DNA from: Leptospira sp.
GTDB lineage: Bacteria > Spirochaetota > Leptospiria > Leptospirales > Leptospiraceae
Length of the DNA: 64,000 nt
Assembly (NCBI GenBank): GCA_009991425.1
Contig: JAACWH010000020.1
Location: 119,652 to 183,651, forward strand
Reading direction: 5' to 3'
Under the pieces are notes generated by a model that worked only from the letters and a program-made list of their open reading frames with translations, made no database searches and was not told where the DNA came from. Positions within the stretch are counted from its first letter, which is position 1. Each line of letters starts with the position of its first letter. A program made the translations under genes and the position numbers. Shown here piece by piece: positions 1 through 9,578 of this stretch.

Positions 1-993
1 GAAGATAGACCAATCTTAGTTGATTGCTTCTTAGAAGATGCAACGGAAGTAGATGTTGATGCTCTTTGTGATTCTACTGAAGTTTATATTGCTGGAATTA
101 TGGAGCATATAGAAGAAGCAGGAATTCACTCAGGTGACTCAGCTTGTTTCCTTCCTCCCCAGAATATTCCCGCTTCCATGATTGCTGAAATTGAAGAAGC
201 CACTCGAAAAATTGCGCTTGAACTACAAGTAAAAGGACTTCTAAATATTCAATTTGCTTATAAGAACGATGAACTTTATGTAATTGAAGTGAATCCTAGA
301 GCATCAAGAACAGTTCCTTTTGTTTCAAAATGTATAGGCAAACCTATTGTTAAGTATGCAGTGCGAATCATGTTAGGTGAAACTTTGAAATCATTAGGAC
401 TTCATGGTAGTGCAACTTCACCTATGATTAATGTAAAAGAAGCAGTTCTGCCATTTAATAAATTTCCTGGAGTCGATACCATCCTTGGTCCTGAGATGAG
501 ATCAACGGGGGAGGTGATGGGAACAGCTTTAACCAAAGGCGAAGCTTTTCTGAAATCTCAAATCATGGCGGGCGAGACTCCTCCGGCACAGGGAACAGTT
601 TTTGTCAGCATCAATGATAAGACGAAGCCGGAACTTCTAGAAAATATACGATCCCTTAGTAAGTTAGGATTCAATCTGATTGCAACTTCTGGAACCCACC
701 AATTTCTCTCAGAGAATGGAATCATTTCTAGTAAGATTAATAAATTAAACGATGGATACTTTCCTAATATTGTAGATTATATACAAGAAAAGAAGATACA
801 TTTAATAATTAATACTCCGCTTTCTCGAACTACTAGGGAAAGTGCTTTTACAATTCGACAAGCAGCAATTAAATATAAAGTTCCCTGTTTGACTACAGCA
901 AAAGCAGCTCAGAGTTTAGTTGATGGTATGATGGAGATGAGAGATAAAGGATTTAGTGTTCATTCCTTACAAGAAATTCATAAAATGAATTGA
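1..993 (+). CDS. carB: Carbamoyl-phosphate synthase large subunit, C-terminal part
   Basis: The reading frame is open from base 1, so the 5' end lies outside the window; about 330 C-terminal residues remain of a protein that is normally near 1,070. CarB makes carbamoyl phosphate from bicarbonate, ATP and glutamine-derived ammonia for arginine and pyrimidine synthesis. Visible parts are the end of the second ATP-grasp domain ([15 protein letters not shown], the typical ATP-grasp metal-site stretch) and the C-terminal MGS-like allosteric domain, which begins near the [12 protein letters not shown] segment and contains [10 protein letters not shown]. The stop overlaps the 3' end of the convergent transferase gene by 16 bases. 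The assignment is firm; the N-terminal half cannot be judged. Confidence 0.95.
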   Translation, partial: EDRPILVDCFLEDATEVDVDALCDSTEVYIAGIMEHIEEAGIHSGDSACFLPPQNIPASMIAEIEEATRKIALELQVKGLLNIQFAYKNDELYVIEVNPRASRTVPFVSKCIGKPIVKYAVRIMLGETLKSLGLHGSATSPMINVKEAVLPFNKFPGVDTILGPEMRSTGEVMGTALTKGEAFLKSQIMAGETPPAQGTVFVSINDKTKPELLENIRSLSKLGFNLIATSGTHQFLSENGIISSKINKLNDGYFPNIVDYIQEKKIHLIINTPLSRTTRESAFTIRQAAIKYKVPCLTTAKAAQSLVDGMMEMRDKGFSVHSLQEIHKMN

Positions 994-1724
994 ACATCCT
1001 CCCATTTCTCTGACAAAGGGTGAAGGATTTCACCAGGTTTAAAATTTTTCTTATAATCCATCTTGGGATGTTCAGGAATGAATAATCCCAATTGGATATA
1101 TTTAAATGAAGAGATATTTTTCGCCCATTCAATCGTCTTAAGTATCATAAAAACGCCTAAACCATTTTTCTTATAATCTGGATCAAAGACATTGTAAACA
1201 GATGAGATTGTTTCTTTGCCGATGTCTATGATTCCAAATCCTATTAATTTTGATTCATCATAAATTTCTATTTCGAGGGAATGATTAATGTATTCGTACA
1301 TTTGTGAATCCATAGTCTCTAAGTGGGACTCGTCGGATTCTTTTTTATCTAGATTCTCATGCCTTGATTTTATGTATTTTAAATAAAGACTTTGTTTCAG
1401 ATTACTTGGTTGAGGCGAGCCAATAGAAAATCGTAGCTCTGCATTGAATTTAAGATTTCTTTTCTGGGAAGAATTTGGACGAAATGTATCCAAAGGTATT
1501 CTATATGGAATGCACATTCTGCATTTCTTGCATTCAGTCTTGTAGAAGAGATCCCCCGAACGTCTATAACCACGTTCGAGAAATTGCTCTACTACAAAAG
1601 AGTTAAATGATGGTTCAGCAAAACAATATCTAAGAATAGAAGAACGCTCTGGAAAATAAGAACAATCCAATTCTGCAGATAGAGGGAGAGTCTGAAATAC
1701 TAAATCAATTCCATCCGAGTTCAA
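978..1724 (-). CDS. bpt: Aspartate/glutamate leucyltransferase (Bpt/Ate family)
   Basis: This 248-residue protein matches the bacterial leucyl/arginyl-tRNA-protein transferase family. Members add Leu (Bpt) or Arg (Ate) from charged tRNA to the N-terminus of proteins, marking them for N-degron turnover. Family marks are the N-terminal CSYFPERSS stretch (CPYLPGR-like), the Cys-rich [12 protein letters not shown] segment, FRPNSSQKR, and the GNAT-like C-terminal half with [12 protein letters not shown] and [13 protein letters not shown]. Its start overlaps the end of the DUF1499 lipoprotein gene by 20 bases, so the two are probably co-transcribed. A ClpS-like N-degron adaptor is encoded at 29213-29482. 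The choice of Bpt over Ate specificity is inferred from family naming. Confidence 0.87.
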   Translation of the reverse strand: MNSDGIDLVFQTLPLSAELDCSYFPERSSILRYCFAEPSFNSFVVEQFLERGYRRSGDLFYKTECKKCRMCIPYRIPLDTFRPNSSQKRNLKFNAELRFSIGSPQPSNLKQSLYLKYIKSRHENLDKKESDESHLETMDSQMYEYINHSLEIEIYDESKLIGFGIIDIGKETISSVYNVFDPDYKKNGLGVFMILKTIEWAKNISSFKYIQLGLFIPEHPKMDYKKNFKPGEILHPLSEKWEDVQFIL

Positions 1725-2166
1725 GTATAATTTGGTTTATCCTTTTTCGATTCACACCTAAATCTGAACGACCTAAGCGAGATGCAGAACGATAGTGTAG
1801 TTTATTGGATTTTGCATCTAAGTAAAATTCTACATCGTCTACAAATCCCATAAGTTTAGATTTAAATTCAGCGTAGATATAATTATCTGTTTCTTTGATG
1901 ATTACTGCATTTTCATGTTTTGCCAACACTGATTTTAAATCTGCTATTGAATCTGGAATTGACTTCTTCAAATCAAGAGCTTTGATATAATGTTCTTCAT
2001 CAGAAGAATCACAGAAAGAAGATACACAATTGGGTGAGGGTGGGCAAGGTTTCAATTCGCCATTTTCACGAATTCCTAAATCGTCTGGTCTAGTTCCTGT
2101 ACAATTGAATAGGGAAACGAAAACTAAAAGTGAGGAAAGGGTAAATACTAAATCAAAGTTTTTCAT
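1705..2166 (-). CDS. DUF1499 family lipoprotein
   Basis: This 153-residue protein has a signal peptide ending in a lipobox, SLFNC with Cys at residue 22, so it is probably a lipoprotein. The mature part resembles the DUF1499 family: a CPPSPNCVSSFCD opening, a middle with a YAEFKSKLMGFVDDVEFYLD strand, and RSASRLGRSDLGVNRKRI near the end. The function of DUF1499 proteins is not established. The gene is first of a two-gene minus-strand unit with the leucyltransferase. It starts about 70 bases from the end of the next upstream gene. Confidence 0.8.
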   Translation of the reverse strand: MKNFDLVFTLSSLLVFVSLFNCTGTRPDDLGIRENGELKPCPPSPNCVSSFCDSSDEEHYIKALDLKKSIPDSIADLKSVLAKHENAVIIKETDNYIYAEFKSKLMGFVDDVEFYLDAKSNKLHYRSASRLGRSDLGVNRKRINQIILELGWN

Positions 2167-2237
2167 AATGATTCTAAAGTTATTCTTTTTTCTTGATCTG
2201 GCAAGCGAGAAAACTTAAACCAGACCATAAATTTTAA

Positions 2238-3566
2238 CTATTGGCAAATAGCCGAAGCAGGTGGAACGCAACCAGCTGTGGTGTTTAAACAATCCCAAGA
2301 ATTCCATGAAGCTGTTCTATCGGTGATATCTTGGTACCAATCCAAAACGGAACGACCTCCCGAGCTTACTGTATAAAATCCAACTGAGGTCGAAACTGTA
2401 TGAACATCACCCGATGCTCGGTAGTATTTGTAGTTTGAGTTTGTTGCTGGAAGAGATTTGGTAACCATTTCACTACGAGCCTGAGTTACCCAATCACAGG
2501 AAATGGAAAGAGGAACATTGACTCCTGAGGAAGAACCCCAGAGATCCTTTCTATCTTCATAAGTAATGGCTGAAGTATAAGGTGGGGTTCCTAGTATTAG
2601 CTTTTGCACATTGTAGAAGAATCTTTGGTTCCCATCAAAAGCGGTAGTATACTGACCGACTCGACTTGTCGAATAGGTGTCAGCTACTAATTTGAAGAAA
2701 TTACCTAGTGTGAGATTCCCATTTTGGAAATTCGTAAGATTAAAACCAGTAAGCCACTCTGGCACATTGGAATCTGCCTTCCAACGATTGGTTGCAGCGG
2801 CATTTGCAAATCCAGTAGGAACGACACCATTGGAAGCATCGCTGATAACGGAAACTGTGGAAGAAGTAAAAACTTCCTTCACATAAGGAAAATTAAATAT
2901 GGCTCCATAGCCTCCAGCAGATTGGCCCGTTACAAGAATATTAGAAGAAGAGTCAGGTTTGAATTCGGAATCCTTCAACATAAAGTCAATCACTGAGATA
3001 AAATTTTGGAATCCTCTATGCTTGAAAGTGGTGGCAACGCCTGTATTGGGATCATTGTAAGTAGTGTCATTCGATCCCCAATGTAAATCTCCCGTGCAAT
3101 AAGGAATGAAGATTACATTCCAATCTCGGTAAGGATTCATAGGATTTGTTTCATCGAGAATTCCGTTGAAGGCAAATTTTGCAGCAAGAGATGAGAACTG
3201 AGAAGCCTGGTTGAAGTAGGTTGGAGTATTTGTGCCTAAGCAGTTCTTAGCATCCCAACAGGCTCCACCACCCATAAAGTTAATAATGTAATTTCTACTA
3301 GTTCCTTTCTTTGTATAAAATTTGAAAGTTCCATTTCCCGTAGTTCCTGAGCAGGATGGATTGAAGTTAAAAGTTTTAGTTCCAGTAGGAGCAGGCAAAG
3401 TTAATGTCAAACTTCCTGATGTTGGTGATCGTTCTACATAGGGTGTTCTTGTGAGTTCATAAACCAAGGCACCCAAAATCAGATTTTCTTTGTCTTTTGT
3501 GTTATCGGGAGCCTGGCAGCCTATAGATGCCAAAAGAATGAAAATAACAAGCAGTTGATTTTGCAT
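2238..3566 (-). CDS. Pectinacetylesterase/Notum-family lipoprotein
   Basis: This 442-residue protein has a short signal peptide and lipobox (ASIGC, Cys17). Its body fits the pectinacetylesterase (PAE/Notum) branch of alpha/beta hydrolases, which are serine esterases that remove acyl groups. Key marks are FMGGGACWDAKNC near residues 97-109 (oxyanion region), YCTGDLHWG near 156-164, the nucleophile motif GQSAGG with Ser216, and a late GDVHT segment that likely holds the catalytic His. The protein is rich in Ser, Thr and Asn, as exported proteins often are. Substrate is unknown; pectin is unlikely to be native to a spirochaete, so another O-acyl ester is plausible. It stands alone between the DUF1499 gene and the trehalose genes. 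Confidence 0.8.
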   Translation of the reverse strand: MQNQLLVIFILLASIGCQAPDNTKDKENLILGALVYELTRTPYVERSPTSGSLTLTLPAPTGTKTFNFNPSCSGTTGNGTFKFYTKKGTSRNYIINFMGGGACWDAKNCLGTNTPTYFNQASQFSSLAAKFAFNGILDETNPMNPYRDWNVIFIPYCTGDLHWGSNDTTYNDPNTGVATTFKHRGFQNFISVIDFMLKDSEFKPDSSSNILVTGQSAGGYGAIFNFPYVKEVFTSSTVSVISDASNGVVPTGFANAAATNRWKADSNVPEWLTGFNLTNFQNGNLTLGNFFKLVADTYSTSRVGQYTTAFDGNQRFFYNVQKLILGTPPYTSAITYEDRKDLWGSSSGVNVPLSISCDWVTQARSEMVTKSLPATNSNYKYYRASGDVHTVSTSVGFYTVSSGGRSVLDWYQDITDRTASWNSWDCLNTTAGCVPPASAICQ

Positions 3567-3613
3567 AACACAATGTCATACTTATTCCATTCTTTTGTCA
3601 ATTATAAAGAGTC

Positions 3614-5422
3614 TTATTTTACATCTTGTAATTTAAGAAAATCAGGTTTATCCATTTTTCTCGAGATTCTTGATGCTGCATTCATTAAGCCTACGTGGGA
3701 ATAGGCTTGTGGAAAATTGCCCCATTGGCTTCCATTCTTGGGATCAACGTCTTCGCTAAATAGTCCTAGAGAATTGGAATACTGAACGAGTTTATCGAAT
3801 TCTTCAATTGCTTCTGGAATTTTGCCAACACAGGCTAAGGCTTCCACATACCAAAATGCACAGACTAAGAAGGCAACCTCTGGAACTCCGAAATCATCCG
3901 AATGCTTATAACGATAGAAGAGTCCTTCGGGAGTTTTTAATTCCTTTTCCAATTGGTCTAGGTGGGTTTTCGCAACTTCCGAATCTGGATCCAAATAACC
4001 AAGTGTTATCATCTGCAAAAGACTGGCATCCATATGCTTCGTGCCTATCGCTTGTGTATATGCCTTTAGATCCTGATCAAAACAGGCTTCGATTTGATTC
4101 TTAGCCTGAAGGATGAGATCTTTAGCCTTGGCTTCCATTGCTTCATCTCCCAATACTTTGGCAATTTGGAGACCAGCATTAGCACCAGCCCAGTGGAATA
4201 GAAAAGTATAACAGTGCTTTTGCGCAAGGTTTCTGAATTCCCAAAGGCCTGCATCGGGTTCATCCATAGTGTCTTCTATCATTTTTAAAATATGGTTGAT
4301 GAGTTTTGGATTTTGGATTCTTGCCTTGGAGTGAAATCTTTGATCTACATAAAGAGGTAGAATGGATAGGATCACTTGGCCGTACACATCGTTCTGAATA
4401 TGGGTGTAGGCTTGGTTGCCGACCCTTACTGGTTTATTGCCAAGATAACCTTCCAGATCTAAAGTTTTTTCTTCAATTATCTTTTCACCTAATATTCCAT
4501 AGAGTGGTTGGTATCTATCTGTTTCTGAGGCAGCCACATTTTCAATATAGTGAGAATAGCGTTCCATTTCTTCAAAATGTCCTAGACTTGTAAAAGCATT
4601 CAGAGTATAATAAGAATCCCGCATCCAACAGTATCTATAATCCCAGTTACGAGTAGATAGATGGGATTCAGGAAGACTCATTGTTGCTGCTGCTATGATG
4701 GCACCTGAGTCTTGGAATTGGTGGATCTTTAAAGCAAGGGCTGAGCGTATAACTTTATCTTGGCGAAAATTTCCTATCGAACAATGCTTCACCCAGTCTC
4801 GCCAATACTTTCTTGTGTTGTAATAAAAATTCTCAATAGTCTGTTCTAAGGGGGCTTCAAATGGAGAACCTGATGTCAAGACGAGGTATTTGGTCTCAGA
4901 AAGGACAAAGGGTATAACATTAATAATATGATGGAGTGATACATTGGTTGATAGTCTTGTAGTTGGTTCTATGCCACTGAAATTAATATGATTGGAGCCA
5001 TTGTACGGATGGGGAGTTATGCTACCATAACCAGAAACAGGTCGACAGGATGCAATTACTCTAGGATTGCCGCTTAAGACACGAACCTTTCGAACAAGCA
5101 TGTTCGGATAAAAGTGGCGATTGTTCTGTAAGAATCTAGGTGCAAAATCGATTAATTCAAAAGACCCATCTTCCGAAACAAAAACTGTCTTTAGAATATT
5201 TGTATTCTCGATATACTGCTGCTTAGATGTATAATTTGGATCGGCTGGACGAATGTAGAATTCACCACCCTTGACTGGATCTAATAGCCCACCAAATAAA
5301 AAGCTAGAGTCAAACCTCGGCCAACAAAGCCAGACAACATTCCCAGTCTTATCGATATGGGCAATATAGCCGCAGTTTCCTATAATTCCCATATCATATG
5401 TGTGTTTGGGCTCTGTCATCAT
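3614..5422 (-). CDS. Glycoside hydrolase family 15 protein (glucoamylase/trehalase-like)
   Basis: This 602-residue protein matches the bacterial GH15 layout. An N-terminal beta-sandwich domain opens with GIIGNCGYIAHID and WLCWPRFDSS, and is followed by an (alpha/alpha)6 barrel. The barrel carries NWDYRYCWMRD (about 259-269), GLWEFR with Glu395 as probable general acid, and near the C-terminus LFSEDVDP followed by GNFPQAYSH, where the general base normally sits. No signal peptide is seen, so it is likely cytoplasmic. It lies 84 bases downstream of the fused trehalose-6-phosphate synthase/phosphatase on the same strand. Some GH15 members are trehalases, so trehalose or another alpha-glucan is the inferred substrate; sequence alone does not decide. 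Confidence 0.85.
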   Translation of the reverse strand: MMTEPKHTYDMGIIGNCGYIAHIDKTGNVVWLCWPRFDSSFLFGGLLDPVKGGEFYIRPADPNYTSKQQYIENTNILKTVFVSEDGSFELIDFAPRFLQNNRHFYPNMLVRKVRVLSGNPRVIASCRPVSGYGSITPHPYNGSNHINFSGIEPTTRLSTNVSLHHIINVIPFVLSETKYLVLTSGSPFEAPLEQTIENFYYNTRKYWRDWVKHCSIGNFRQDKVIRSALALKIHQFQDSGAIIAAATMSLPESHLSTRNWDYRYCWMRDSYYTLNAFTSLGHFEEMERYSHYIENVAASETDRYQPLYGILGEKIIEEKTLDLEGYLGNKPVRVGNQAYTHIQNDVYGQVILSILPLYVDQRFHSKARIQNPKLINHILKMIEDTMDEPDAGLWEFRNLAQKHCYTFLFHWAGANAGLQIAKVLGDEAMEAKAKDLILQAKNQIEACFDQDLKAYTQAIGTKHMDASLLQMITLGYLDPDSEVAKTHLDQLEKELKTPEGLFYRYKHSDDFGVPEVAFLVCAFWYVEALACVGKIPEAIEEFDKLVQYSNSLGLFSEDVDPKNGSQWGNFPQAYSHVGLMNAASRISRKMDKPDFLKLQDVK

Positions 5423-5458
5423 TATACCTCGGTTTATATTCTTCTAAAACAGAATAAA

Positions 5459-5493
5459 TTAATATTTTATATAATTTATTTTAAAAATATTAA
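5459..5493. repeat. AT-only inverted repeat between otsAB and GH15 gene
   Basis: TTAATATTTT at 5459-5468 is mirrored by AAAATATTAA at 5484-5493, with a 15-base AT-only loop. It lies in the 84-base gap after the otsAB stop. It could be a weak terminator or processing hairpin, but such a low-complexity repeat may also be chance. Confidence 0.35.
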
Positions 5494-5506
5494 TAAAAAA
5501 ATAATC

Positions 5507-7699
5507 TTATGATTCGGCAAGACCTTTTAAAAAGTTTCTTACTTCTTCATAATCTTTTACATTATAGCGTGCATTGGAAGGACCGATCCCAACCTTGATT
5601 GTAATGGCATGTTCAGGAAGTGCAGCAAAAAGTGATTCATCCGTCCAATCATCTCCAATAGAAAGAATTTGATCTGGTTTATAGTATTCTACCAAATCCA
5701 ATCCAGCATAACCTTTGCTAATTCCTGTATTCTTGATTTCAATTACTTTATTGCCTTGGAGAACAGTAACATCCATATTTGCAGTGTAATGCACTAGGTC
5801 GTCTTTTAATTCTTTGACTCGAACTTCAGCTAATTCCAAGTCCGCATTTCTATAATGAAAGACGAGAGAGAAATTCTTTTCTTCAATGAATGAACCAGGC
5901 AAACGGTCAACATTTTGCTCGAGTATGGGTTGGATTCTTGGCTTCCAATCATTAGGAGCCTGTTTAAATAGTCTCCAATCTTTGCCTCTTTCTCGAATCC
6001 ATGCTCCATGTTCTGCAACTATGGAAACATCGATGCCATTCATCCAATCAACTAGGGTATCACGATCCCTACCACTTATAATAATCACTTCAGCATTTTT
6101 CATCTTAACTAAATGATGGAGTAAGCTCTTAAGTTCTTCCGTAGGTATAGCAAGTTCTGGTTTCTTCTGAAAGGGAACTAGAGTTCCGTCGTAATCCAGG
6201 AAAATTAATTTCTTTTCTCCTTCCGAGAACTTACTATAGATTTCTTTTTTAAGTTTTGCATCAATGAATTTACTAATTAATTTATCTTGGTAGGATTTTC
6301 GTAAATCTAGAGTCTTTATAAAATCAGAAGCCCAACGTACTACATCATATCGCTTTGTTCTTTGTTGCATGGTTGTATTTCTTGTGATTTGTTCTTCTAT
6401 ACTCATCTCTAGTGCTTCATTGATTGCGTCTGCCATTTCTTCCGTATTATTTGGATTTACAATAATAGCTTCGCCTAATTCTTTGAATGCGCCAGCCATT
6501 TCACTTAAGATTAGAACACCTGTTTTATCTGTTTTGGATGCAATGAATTCTTTAGCAACGAGGTTCATCCCATCTCTGTAAGGTGTCACAAGGATTGCAT
6601 CACTCATTCTATAGAGTGGAACTAATTCTTCTAAATTTAACATTCGGTACTGGTAGTGGATAGGAGTCCAATCCAAGGTTGCAAATTTACCATTAATTCG
6701 TCCTACAATTTCATCAATCGCCTTCTTCATTTCTTGGTACTGTTCTACTTGTTCACGAGAGGGAACAACCACCAAAAAAAGATTAGCTTGGTTTCTCCAT
6801 TTAGGATATTTATCTAAAAATCTTTCAAAGGCTTCTAGCCTAGCATAGACTCCTTTCGAATAATCTAATCTGTCAACGGATAGAATGAATTTTGAACCTA
6901 TGAAGGCTTTCTTGGTATCGTTAATGACAGAAATAGATTTCTCACTAGCTGCGATTTTGGCAAACTTTTCATAGTTAATACCCATAGGAAATGTATCAAC
7001 TTTTACAAGGCGATTGTCGTAGATGATTTCACCAAAATTATTTTCGATTCCAAGAATTCGTAAAATACAGTGCAAATAGTACTGAGTATAATCATGTGTA
7101 TGAAAGCCAATCAGATCCGCTCCCAATAAACCAGTTAATAATTTCTTTCTCCAAAGCCCAGGTAGTAGGCGAAATATTTCATAGGTTGGAAAAGGTATAT
7201 GGAGAAAAAATCCGATCTCTAAAGTAGGAAATTTTGCCCTTAATAGACCAGGAAGAAGTAGAAGGTGGTAGTCATGAATCCAAACCATATCTCCGGGTTG
7301 GATGATTTCTTCTAAAGATTCAAAGAAGATCTGATTTACTTTTTCATAGGAATCCCAGAATTCAGGATCATATTCAGTGTAACTTGGAAAGTAATGGAAG
7401 AGAGGCCAGATTGTCTTATTGCAAAATCCAGCGTAAAAACTTTCATTCAAGGAGTCGGGAATTTGAACGGGGTAGGCATTGTATTTTTGAAAGGCTTCTT
7501 TTTTTACAATTTTCAAGGTCTGCTCAGAGAGTTCCTTGCCAGGCCAACCGACCCAAATGTATTCAAGTGAATCTTTTACAGTGTCCAAATAGGCTGAAAT
7601 TCCGGTGACAAGACCTCCCACACTAGGCAGGATTTCTACATTTCCATCCGTTTCTTTAACATTAACGGGAAGGCGATTGGATACTAAAATAAGGCGCAT
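5507..7699 (-). CDS. otsAB: Bifunctional trehalose-6-phosphate synthase/phosphatase (OtsA-OtsB fusion)
   Basis: This 730-residue protein joins both steps of trehalose synthesis. Residues 1 to about 470 form a GT20 synthase (UDP-glucose plus glucose-6-phosphate to trehalose-6-phosphate): VSNRLPVN at 6-13, HDYHLL at 142-147, VDRLDYSKGV at 275-284 and DGMNLVAKE at 376-384. From about 495 a HAD-type phosphatase follows, with LDYDGTL at 501-507 (nucleophile Asp) and a late GDDWTDESLF metal-binding motif. The fusion should channel trehalose-6-phosphate to free trehalose, an osmo- and desiccation protectant. The GH15 gene downstream is the likely partner. The gene diverges from the tetR-alkB unit. 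Confidence 0.95.
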   Translation of the reverse strand: MRLILVSNRLPVNVKETDGNVEILPSVGGLVTGISAYLDTVKDSLEYIWVGWPGKELSEQTLKIVKKEAFQKYNAYPVQIPDSLNESFYAGFCNKTIWPLFHYFPSYTEYDPEFWDSYEKVNQIFFESLEEIIQPGDMVWIHDYHLLLLPGLLRAKFPTLEIGFFLHIPFPTYEIFRLLPGLWRKKLLTGLLGADLIGFHTHDYTQYYLHCILRILGIENNFGEIIYDNRLVKVDTFPMGINYEKFAKIAASEKSISVINDTKKAFIGSKFILSVDRLDYSKGVYARLEAFERFLDKYPKWRNQANLFLVVVPSREQVEQYQEMKKAIDEIVGRINGKFATLDWTPIHYQYRMLNLEELVPLYRMSDAILVTPYRDGMNLVAKEFIASKTDKTGVLILSEMAGAFKELGEAIIVNPNNTEEMADAINEALEMSIEEQITRNTTMQQRTKRYDVVRWASDFIKTLDLRKSYQDKLISKFIDAKLKKEIYSKFSEGEKKLIFLDYDGTLVPFQKKPELAIPTEELKSLLHHLVKMKNAEVIIISGRDRDTLVDWMNGIDVSIVAEHGAWIRERGKDWRLFKQAPNDWKPRIQPILEQNVDRLPGSFIEEKNFSLVFHYRNADLELAEVRVKELKDDLVHYTANMDVTVLQGNKVIEIKNTGISKGYAGLDLVEYYKPDQILSIGDDWTDESLFAALPEHAITIKVGIGPSNARYNVKDYEEVRNFLKGLAES

Positions 7700-7790
7700 G
7701 AATCCAGAGTTTCACAAAATTCCCATGAAACCAGAGTTTTTTATAAAAACTGAAAAGTGGGTAAAATCTTCTCTTTTTTAAAAAAAACGC

Positions 7791-7818
7791 TTGCTCGAAA
7801 TAAAAATTGAATTATATT
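7791..7818 (+). promoter_or_regulatory. Candidate promoter of tetR-alkB
   Basis: TTGCTC at 7791-7796 and TATATT at 7813-7818 are separated by 16 bases, a reasonable -35/-10 pair upstream of the TetR gene. The -10 box is a five-of-six match to TATAAT; the -35 is weaker. The palindrome at 7817-7834 begins within the -10, which fits repression. Confidence 0.4.
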
Positions 7819-7834
7819 TGAACAATCGTTCGAA
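7817..7834. promoter_or_regulatory. Candidate TetR operator upstream of tetR-alkB
   Basis: TTTGAAC and GTTCGAA flank a four-base centre (AATC), a dyad with six of seven positions matching. The core TGAAC-N4-GTTCG resembles TGAAC-N4-GTTCA sites used by several TetR regulators of lipid and alkane genes. It overlaps the predicted -10 and ends about 19 bases before the tetR start, so autoregulation is the simple reading. Confidence 0.5.
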
Positions 7835-7853
7835 AAAGGAGCGGTTGTAAAGA

Positions 7854-8453
7854 ATGCCTAAAATTGTAAATCACGATGAATATAGAGAAGAATTGCTGCA
7901 TAAAGCTTTCCAGCTTTTTGCAAGAAAGGGCTATTCCAAAGTAACGATTCGTGAAATTGCCAAAGAACTAGAAATTTCAACAGGAACTTTGTACCATTAT
8001 TTTGAGAACAAGGATGTTCTCTTTCAACAGATGGTGCGACTTTTGGTTAGAGAAGATGTGAATGAACTTAAAAAAATGGAAGGAAGAGCTACGGTTCATT
8101 CTCCAGATAAAATTATTGAAGTCTTGTTTCAATTCATTCAATCTAAGGAATTCTATTTTCAAAGCGTAATTCTCATGGTCAGCGATGTCTATCGCTACAA
8201 TGAGGAAGGGCATAGTTTGAGTGTATTGAAAGATTGTTTGGGTATATATCGTAATGCAATCAGCCAACATTTGGATCTTGGCAACAAAGATTTGGAAAAT
8301 ATGCTATTAAGTATCGTTATAGGCACTATCTTCCAAAGAATGCTAGATCCTAGTACAACTAACTATCTACAGGTGAGTGATGTTTTGCAGAAGATCTATC
8401 CTTTTCTAAATACGACTCATTTATTTGAGACCAAGAAAGAAGAAATCGCATAG
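7854..8453 (+). CDS. TetR/AcrR family transcriptional regulator
   Basis: This 199-residue protein has a TetR N-terminal helix-turn-helix: AFQLFARKGYSKVTIREIA followed by LEISTGTLYHYFENKDVLF, about residues 20-60. The C-terminal ligand domain is divergent, as usual. The start is supported by an AAGGAG-like Shine-Dalgarno element ahead of ATG. It lies 18 bases upstream of alkB on the same strand, and a palindrome covers its promoter. It is inferred to repress its own operon and release in the presence of an alkane, fatty acid or acyl-CoA. The effector is not shown by sequence. Confidence 0.9.
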   Translation: MPKIVNHDEYREELLHKAFQLFARKGYSKVTIREIAKELEISTGTLYHYFENKDVLFQQMVRLLVREDVNELKKMEGRATVHSPDKIIEVLFQFIQSKEFYFQSVILMVSDVYRYNEEGHSLSVLKDCLGIYRNAISQHLDLGNKDLENMLLSIVIGTIFQRMLDPSTTNYLQVSDVLQKIYPFLNTTHLFETKKEEIA

Positions 8454-8471
8454 ACACAATAAGGAGAAAAT

Positions 8472-9578
8472 ATGAAAGCTTTTAAAAAATTTACCTATCT
8501 CATTGGATTTATTCTACCGCCATTTGCTTACTTGGGCTATACCTTAGGTGGTTGGTACAATTATCTAACACCAGCTCTTGTATTTTTAATTCTTCCTTTA
8601 TTGGATGTGATCATTGGCTTGGATTCAACCAATCCTAAAGAAGAAGAAGTTCCCTCGCTGCAGAATGAAAAATTCTATCGATTCCTGACCTACATTTGGG
8701 CTTATATGCAAGTAGGTTTTGTTGCCTGGGCTTGTTATGCTATTGCAACTACAACTATGCAAACTTATGAAATGATTGGATTTATTATTTCCATTGGTTT
8801 AAACACAGGTGGAATAGGAATCACTGTAGCTCATGAATTGGGTCATAAGAATACTAAATACGAACAATTTCTTTCCAAAATGATTTATATGACAGTCTGC
8901 TATATGCACTTTTTTATTGAGCACAATAAAGGACACCATGTAAATGTCTCTACTCCCGATGATCCTGCAACGTCTAGACTCAATGAATCTTTCTATGCTT
9001 TCTATCCTAGAACTGTGATAGGTGGATTTACAAGTGCATGGAGCATAGAAAAGAAACGATTGCAGAAACAAGGAAAAGCAGTTTGGTCATTTTCGAATGA
9101 AATGATTAATTTTGTTCTAATAACTTTAGCATTTGCAGGAAGCTTATTTGCAGGAGTCAGTTTTTTAACAGGAGAAATTCAATGGATAGTTCTTTGTTTT
9201 TTCTTTCTTCAAAGTTGGTTTGGATTTTCTCTTCTAGAACTTGTGAATTATATTGAACACTATGGTCTTAGAAGAAAGGAAATTACTCCAGGCAAATTTG
9301 AAAAAGTTCAGCCAGTGCATTCTTGGAATGCAAATCATTTTGTGAGCAATGCTTTTCTCTTTCATTTACAAAGACATTCGGACCACCATGCGAATGCGGG
9401 AAGACGCTACCAAAGCCTAAGACATTTTGAAGAAAGTCCACAACTTCCGGCTGGTTATGAGGCAATGATACTTCTTGCTCTCTTTCCACCTCTTTGGAAA
9501 AAAATCATGAATCCAAAATTAGAAAAGTGGCAATCGGAATTTTTTAAAAAATCAAAACAAGGACAAGTAGCAGCGTAG
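8472..9578 (+). CDS. alkB: Alkane 1-monooxygenase (AlkB-type, membrane diiron)
   Basis: This 368-residue integral membrane protein carries the histidine boxes of AlkB hydroxylases: HELGHK starting at 121, EHNKGHH at 150-156 and QRHSDHHA around 300-307, plus the AlkB-type NYIEHYGL segment near 259-266. Several long hydrophobic helices surround them. AlkB oxidises terminal methyl groups of medium-chain alkanes using O2 and electrons from rubredoxin; no rubredoxin or rubredoxin reductase gene is in this window. A strong AAGGAG site precedes the ATG. The gene is in an operon with the TetR regulator. Its 3' end overlaps the convergent aldo/keto reductase gene by 35 bases. A related desaturase or hydroxylase is less likely given the AlkB-specific boxes. 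Confidence 0.9.
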   Translation: MKAFKKFTYLIGFILPPFAYLGYTLGGWYNYLTPALVFLILPLLDVIIGLDSTNPKEEEVPSLQNEKFYRFLTYIWAYMQVGFVAWACYAIATTTMQTYEMIGFIISIGLNTGGIGITVAHELGHKNTKYEQFLSKMIYMTVCYMHFFIEHNKGHHVNVSTPDDPATSRLNESFYAFYPRTVIGGFTSAWSIEKKRLQKQGKAVWSFSNEMINFVLITLAFAGSLFAGVSFLTGEIQWIVLCFFFLQSWFGFSLLELVNYIEHYGLRRKEITPGKFEKVQPVHSWNANHFVSNAFLFHLQRHSDHHANAGRRYQSLRHFEESPQLPAGYEAMILLALFPPLWKKIMNPKLEKWQSEFFKKSKQGQVAA

